From Prorocentrum cordatum (taxonomy: Eukaryota > Sar > Dinophyceae > Prorocentrales > Prorocentraceae), in contig CAUYUJ010011558.1 of assembly GCA_963575745.1 (NCBI GenBank), positions 591,780 through 653,779 on the forward strand: DNA of 62,000 bases, in the 5' to 3' direction. Every line of letters starts with the position of its first letter. The stretch's first letter is position 1. Below, in pieces: positions 58,404-62,000 of the stretch. Position numbers and translations under genes: made by a program. The notes below the pieces were generated by a model that was not told the origin of the DNA, searched no databases, and saw only the letters and a list, made by a program, of their open reading frames with translations.

Positions 58404-59539
58404 CACGACAGGAATTTTATCGCTTGCTCTCATCAGCTGGTTGCTGCATCGTTAGCCTTGCCATTTCTCCTCCTATTCCCTCCCCCCCCCCTTTGCGCTC
58501 ACGTCTCCTCTGGGAAGAACCCGCGTGAACGGTCTGGCGGTAGGGTTGCTTGCCCGCTCCTTTGTTTCGTCTTCGCTGGCAGTGCTCTCCGTATTGCTTC
58601 ACGGAGGTGTTGTGGCGTGGTGCTGCCCTCTTGTCCCTCCAAGATGGTGTTGGAGACCGGGGAGCATCCGGTCTGCGAGGGAATGCGGAAAAAGGGCTGG
58701 CAAGGGAGGCCCGGGCGCAGCGGCGGGACAGGCCGTGGGCCACGCGCCACGCCGAGGGCATGCGACAGGCGGCAGGGGCTGGCAAGGGAGGGGCATGGCG
58801 CAGCGACGGGAAATGCCGGGCCCCGCCGCCACGCGCACAAGCACCGGCATTCGTGCGCAGAACCTCGCTCGATGCGTGGGCCAGGCGCTTCGACCCTGTC
58901 CTCAAGGCCTGGGGCCCGAGGCCAGCGCCCTGGTGCCAAACATGACAAGCCTGACAAGCCGGCCGCCTCGATGTCTGATCGCATCCAGACATGCGACGCC
59001 CTGAAGTCCCGACCCTTCCGCCGTGGCGGGCTTCTCATGCCGAGTGTGTTCTGACGGTCCCGGGGCCGTGCGAGGGCTCCCAGAGGCCGAAAATTGCCAA
59101 AAACCTTCCGCCATGTCTGCATAATCGAATTTCCCCAAAATAGACGTCGACGTAGATTCTTCCGTAGTCTCGTGGAATCGACGTGAAAATCAATTTTGGG
59201 GTGATTCGATACTCTTGTCGGTCCCCTACTCGAACTTTCCTCGACGCGAGCATGTCTTGGGAAGCACGTGCGTGCGGGCTGTCAGGGCCGTCGCCGCCGC
59301 CCTCGCCCGGCCGCCGGCGCGAGCGAGCCGCTTCTGAGGCGACGATCGACGAGCTGAGCGCTGGCGAGCTGCAGCCTGGCAAGGTCGTCGGCTTCGTCGG
59401 AGGCGCGGCCCACCCGTCGGCCCTTCGGCCCGCCAGGGAGTGCCAGCTGGGTGCCAACAGATCTGGATGTGCATCGCAGTGACCCGACCACAGTCCGGGA
59501 CTGTGGCTTGCCCTGAGCTTCTGGCGACTCAATTGTTCC
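58404..59539. other. No gene recognised
   Basis: GC-rich. Overlapping frames of 150-230 codons on both strands lack domains. Confidence 0.4.
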
Positions 59540-60115
59540 CAGCCGGGCGTTTTCGTTCGATTTCGGGCCCCAGGACCTTCACAGATCGACCCGGCGCGAA
59601 AAATGACGCAGAAGGATGGGGTCTAGGGCCCTGGGCGTGATCCTTTAACGACGTTGTATTTTTTCGCTACGTCGAATCTCAGGGTGTCGCGCCTCTTGTT
59701 CTGGCCCACCACGCTTCGGCGCTACATGCTGACCACGTCACAGTCCCCAGGCGTCAACTCCACGAGGACCAGAGCGACACGCCATCCGCCTGCAGGGCAT
59801 GGCGTGTCGCTGGCGCCGCCTCCGCGACACGCTCAGCAAACGTGTTCGACCGTATTGGCCTTTCTGCGAGGTGAGGAGGACACTTCGGAGAGCAGTCCCT
59901 GATGACTTCGCGGCCGCCCCTGACGACTTGGCGTTCGATCTGGGCGTCGCATTGTTTTCATACCGGCCGTTTTCGATTGGTTTCGGGCCCTAGGACTTTC
60001 ACAGATCGGTCCAGCTCCTTAAATGCTGCAGGATGGGGTCCAGGGCTTTGGCCTTGATTTTTCACGACGTTGGATCTCAGGGCCCCCAGACCTCCTCACT
60101 TCTTCAGAAACACAT
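59540..60115. repeat. Direct repeat, two diverged copies ~420 bp apart
   Basis: 59540-59700 and 59960-60115 share CGTTTTCG, TTTCGGGCCC.AGGAC, TTCACAGATCG, GGATGGGGTC.AGGGC and ACGACGTTG in order. The sequence between them is unique. Confidence 0.7.
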
Positions 60116-60135
60116 AGACGGAAGCATGTGTTCGT

Positions 60136-60331
60136 TTCCCCAACCTTCCTGTGTTGGGTTCTCGTTTTGAACAGAGCACGGTGGTCTCCACTCCTCCTTC
60201 CCCTTCCTCCTCCCCCCATCCTGCCTCCTACGTCCTGCCTCATGTCGTCTCTTCCTTCTCTTCTTCGTCCTGCTTGCGCTGCAGCCCCGTTTTGACTCTG
60301 CCACTCTACTCTCGTGTGCTCCTGGGAGGGG
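60136..60331. repeat. Leader sequence preceding satellite array 2
   Basis: CCCAACCTTCCT, GTTGGG and TCTCGTTTTGAACAGAGCA followed by CCTCC-rich DNA, homologous in order to 5173-5288. Confidence 0.65.
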
Positions 60332-61640
60332 GACCTCGCGGCTCCCTGGTTGGCTACGAAGTGCGCCACCGTCGCCACTTTCGTGGGCTCCTGGGAGGCC
60401 CAGCGGAGTGGAGTTGCAAACAGACCCAGCCGAGACCTCGCGGCTCCTTGGGGGGCTGCGGAGTGCGCCCTTGTGGCCAGTTTCGTGGGCTCCTGGGAGG
60501 CCCAGCGGAGTGGAGGTTTGAAACAGACCCAGCCGAAACCTCGTGGCTCCCTGGGATGGCTGCGGAGTGCGCTGCTCTCGCCCTTTTCGTGGGTTCATGG
60601 GAGGCCTAGCGGAGTGGAGCTGCAAACAGACCCAGCCGAGACCTCGCGGCTCCTTGGGGGGCTGCGGAGTGCGCCCTTGTGGCCAGTTTCGTGGGCTCCT
60701 GGGAGGCCCAGCGGAGTGGAGGTTTGAAACAGACCCAGCCGAAACCTCGTGGCTCCCTGGGATGGCTGCGGAGTGCGCTGCTCTCGCCCTTTTCGTGGGT
60801 TCATGGGAGGCCTAGCGGAGTGGAGCTGCAAACAGACCCAGCCGAGACCTCGCGGCTCCTTGGGGGGCTGCGGAGTGCGCCCTTGTGGCCAGTTTCGTGG
60901 GCTCCTGGGAGGCCCAGCGGAGTGGAGTTGGAAACAGACCCAGCCGAGACCTCGCGGCTCTTTGGGATGGCTGCGGAATGCGCCTTTCTCGCCGCTTTCG
61001 TGGGCTCCTGAGAGTCCCAGCGGAGTAGAGTTGCAAACAGACCCAGCCGAGACCTCGCGGCTCCCTGGTTGGCTGCGAAGCGTGCCATTGTGGCCACTTT
61101 CGTGGGTTCCTTGGAGGCCCAGCGGAGTGGAGTTGAAAACTGACCCAGCCGAGACCTCGCGGCTCCCTGGCATGGCTGCGGAGAACGCCCGTGTGGCCAG
61201 TTTCGTGGGCTCCTGGGAGGCCCAGCGGAGTAGAGCTGTAAAACAGAAACAGCCGAGACCTCGTGGCTCCTTGGGTTGCGGAGTACGCCTTTCTCGCCGC
61301 TTTCGTGGGCTCCTGGGAGGCCCAGCGGAGTGGAGTTGTAAACAGACCCAGTCGAGATCTCGTGGCTCCTTGTGGGGGCTGCGAAGTGCGCTATTGTGGC
61401 CACTTTCGTGGGCTCCTGGGAGGCCCAGCGTAGTGGAGTTGAAAACAGACCCAGCCGAGACCCCGCGGCTCCCCGGGAGACTGCGGAGTGCGCCATTGCC
61501 GCCACTTTCGTTGGCTCCTGGAAGGCCCAGCGGAGTGGAGGTTTGAAACAGACCCAGCCGAGACCTCGCGGCTCCCTGGGAGGCCCAGCGAAGTGTGCCA
61601 TTACCGCCATTTTCGTGGGCTCCTACGGCGTCCTACGGGT
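60332..61640. repeat. ~103-bp satellite array 2
   Basis: About 13 units starting GACCTCGCGG (for example 60332, 60434, 60640, 60846, 61459, 61561). It shares the skeleton GACCTCGC, CTGCG, TTTCG.GGGCT.CTGGG, GGCC.AGC.GAGTGG with the 5.3-8.3 kb satellite. A 206-bp dimer is repeated exactly at 60434-60639 and 60640-60845. Long frames on both strands are by-products. Confidence 0.9.
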
Positions 61641-62000
61641 CCTTCAACCTGGTCGTTTGTATTGATAGGTCCTGTGGCTCGCCGCCACATGTGTAGAAGC
61701 GGTTGGGTACGTTGCAGGGTAAGTTTTGGCTTCCGTGTGCCTTCGCCGGGCCCCGGGACCGTCAACCATGTTCTTGGGATGGTATGTTGGCCCCGAGAAA
61801 GGGGTCCAGACTTCGAGGGGGTCTACGTTGTCCCCCCTGAGAACACTCGACGTCGTACTTTCTATTCGGAGAGAAACCAGTTAGGTGGCCAATTATGGGA
61901 GCTTCTGTTCGACCAAACAAGTGTTTTTCAAAGTATGATTTAATGTGATTTTGTGGGGCCGCCAGCAGGATTCAGTGGAATCTCGTGGTGGTTTTTAGTG
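61641..62000. other. No gene recognised
   Basis: Unique sequence after the satellite array. The short frames carry no motif. Confidence 0.4.

Noticed and set aside
60749-61610. Open frames of ~265 codons on both strands
   Set aside because: Same reason: satellite array 2 translation.

Overview
This window looks like nuclear DNA of a dinoflagellate. I infer this from sequence alone and give no species, although very long introns and this mix of retroelements would fit a Prorocentrum-type genome. The evidence is: a relict dinoflagellate spliced leader (18 of 22 positions) just upstream of a membrane-protein gene; very GC-rich coding stretches set among long pyrimidine-rich, satellite and microsatellite tracts; a plausible GC-AG intron; and a predominance of RNase H-bearing LINE-like and tyrosine-recombinase retroelements. 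I saw no operon, Shine-Dalgarno or bacterial gene context.

Layout. 0.6-2.2 kb holds the 3' end (zinc knuckle plus RNase H) of a LINE-like element on the minus strand, lying between CCT-rich tracts. 2.2-15.9 kb is almost gene-free: low-complexity DNA, a ~103-bp satellite (5.3-8.3 kb) interrupted by a different repeat, a 145-bp foldback, and a 12-bp GATC-rich minisatellite. 15,958-22,251 is a complete tyrosine-recombinase (YR) retroelement, element 1. 23.6-45.6 kb is an anoctamin (TMEM16)-like gene whose N-terminal and C-terminal halves are ~19.5 kb apart. That gap contains a LINE-like reverse transcriptase gene (25.56-43.57 kb), which is itself split by a ~14.9-kb CACTA/KDZ-like DNA transposon (26,354-41,221) carrying five accessory genes and a DDE-type transposase. 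46,630-53,223 is a second complete YR retroelement, element 2. 53.3-62 kb is repeat-rich again: trinucleotide tracts, several tandem repeats, a PIF1-helicase-like relic, and a second satellite array (60.3-61.6 kb) that is a diverged relative of the 5.3-8.3 kb array.

How the parts work together. Both YR elements have the same plan: A1 - small transmembrane ORF - gag-like ORF - RT/RNase H - tyrosine recombinase - cytosine-methyltransferase-like domain - B1 - A2 - B2. Both sit seamlessly inside ATG/CAT trinucleotide microsatellites with no target duplication, so removing either one restores an in-phase repeat. Element 2 keeps the MTase motifs (PC, ENP) and the recombinase tyrosine but has frame breaks and a recombinase deletion. 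Element 1 has long intact frames, but the recombinase tyrosine is Cys and the MTase Cys and Glu are lost. Both have YVDN instead of YxDD in the RT active site. The CACTA-like element carries SL-like motifs upstream of each of its six genes, a five-unit hairpin array, and a perfect 22-bp-arm palindrome.

Many frame breaks lie at or beside homopolymers (G7, T8, T6, T5), so some apparent pseudogenes may be consensus errors. Gene ends and introns are inferred without transcript data.
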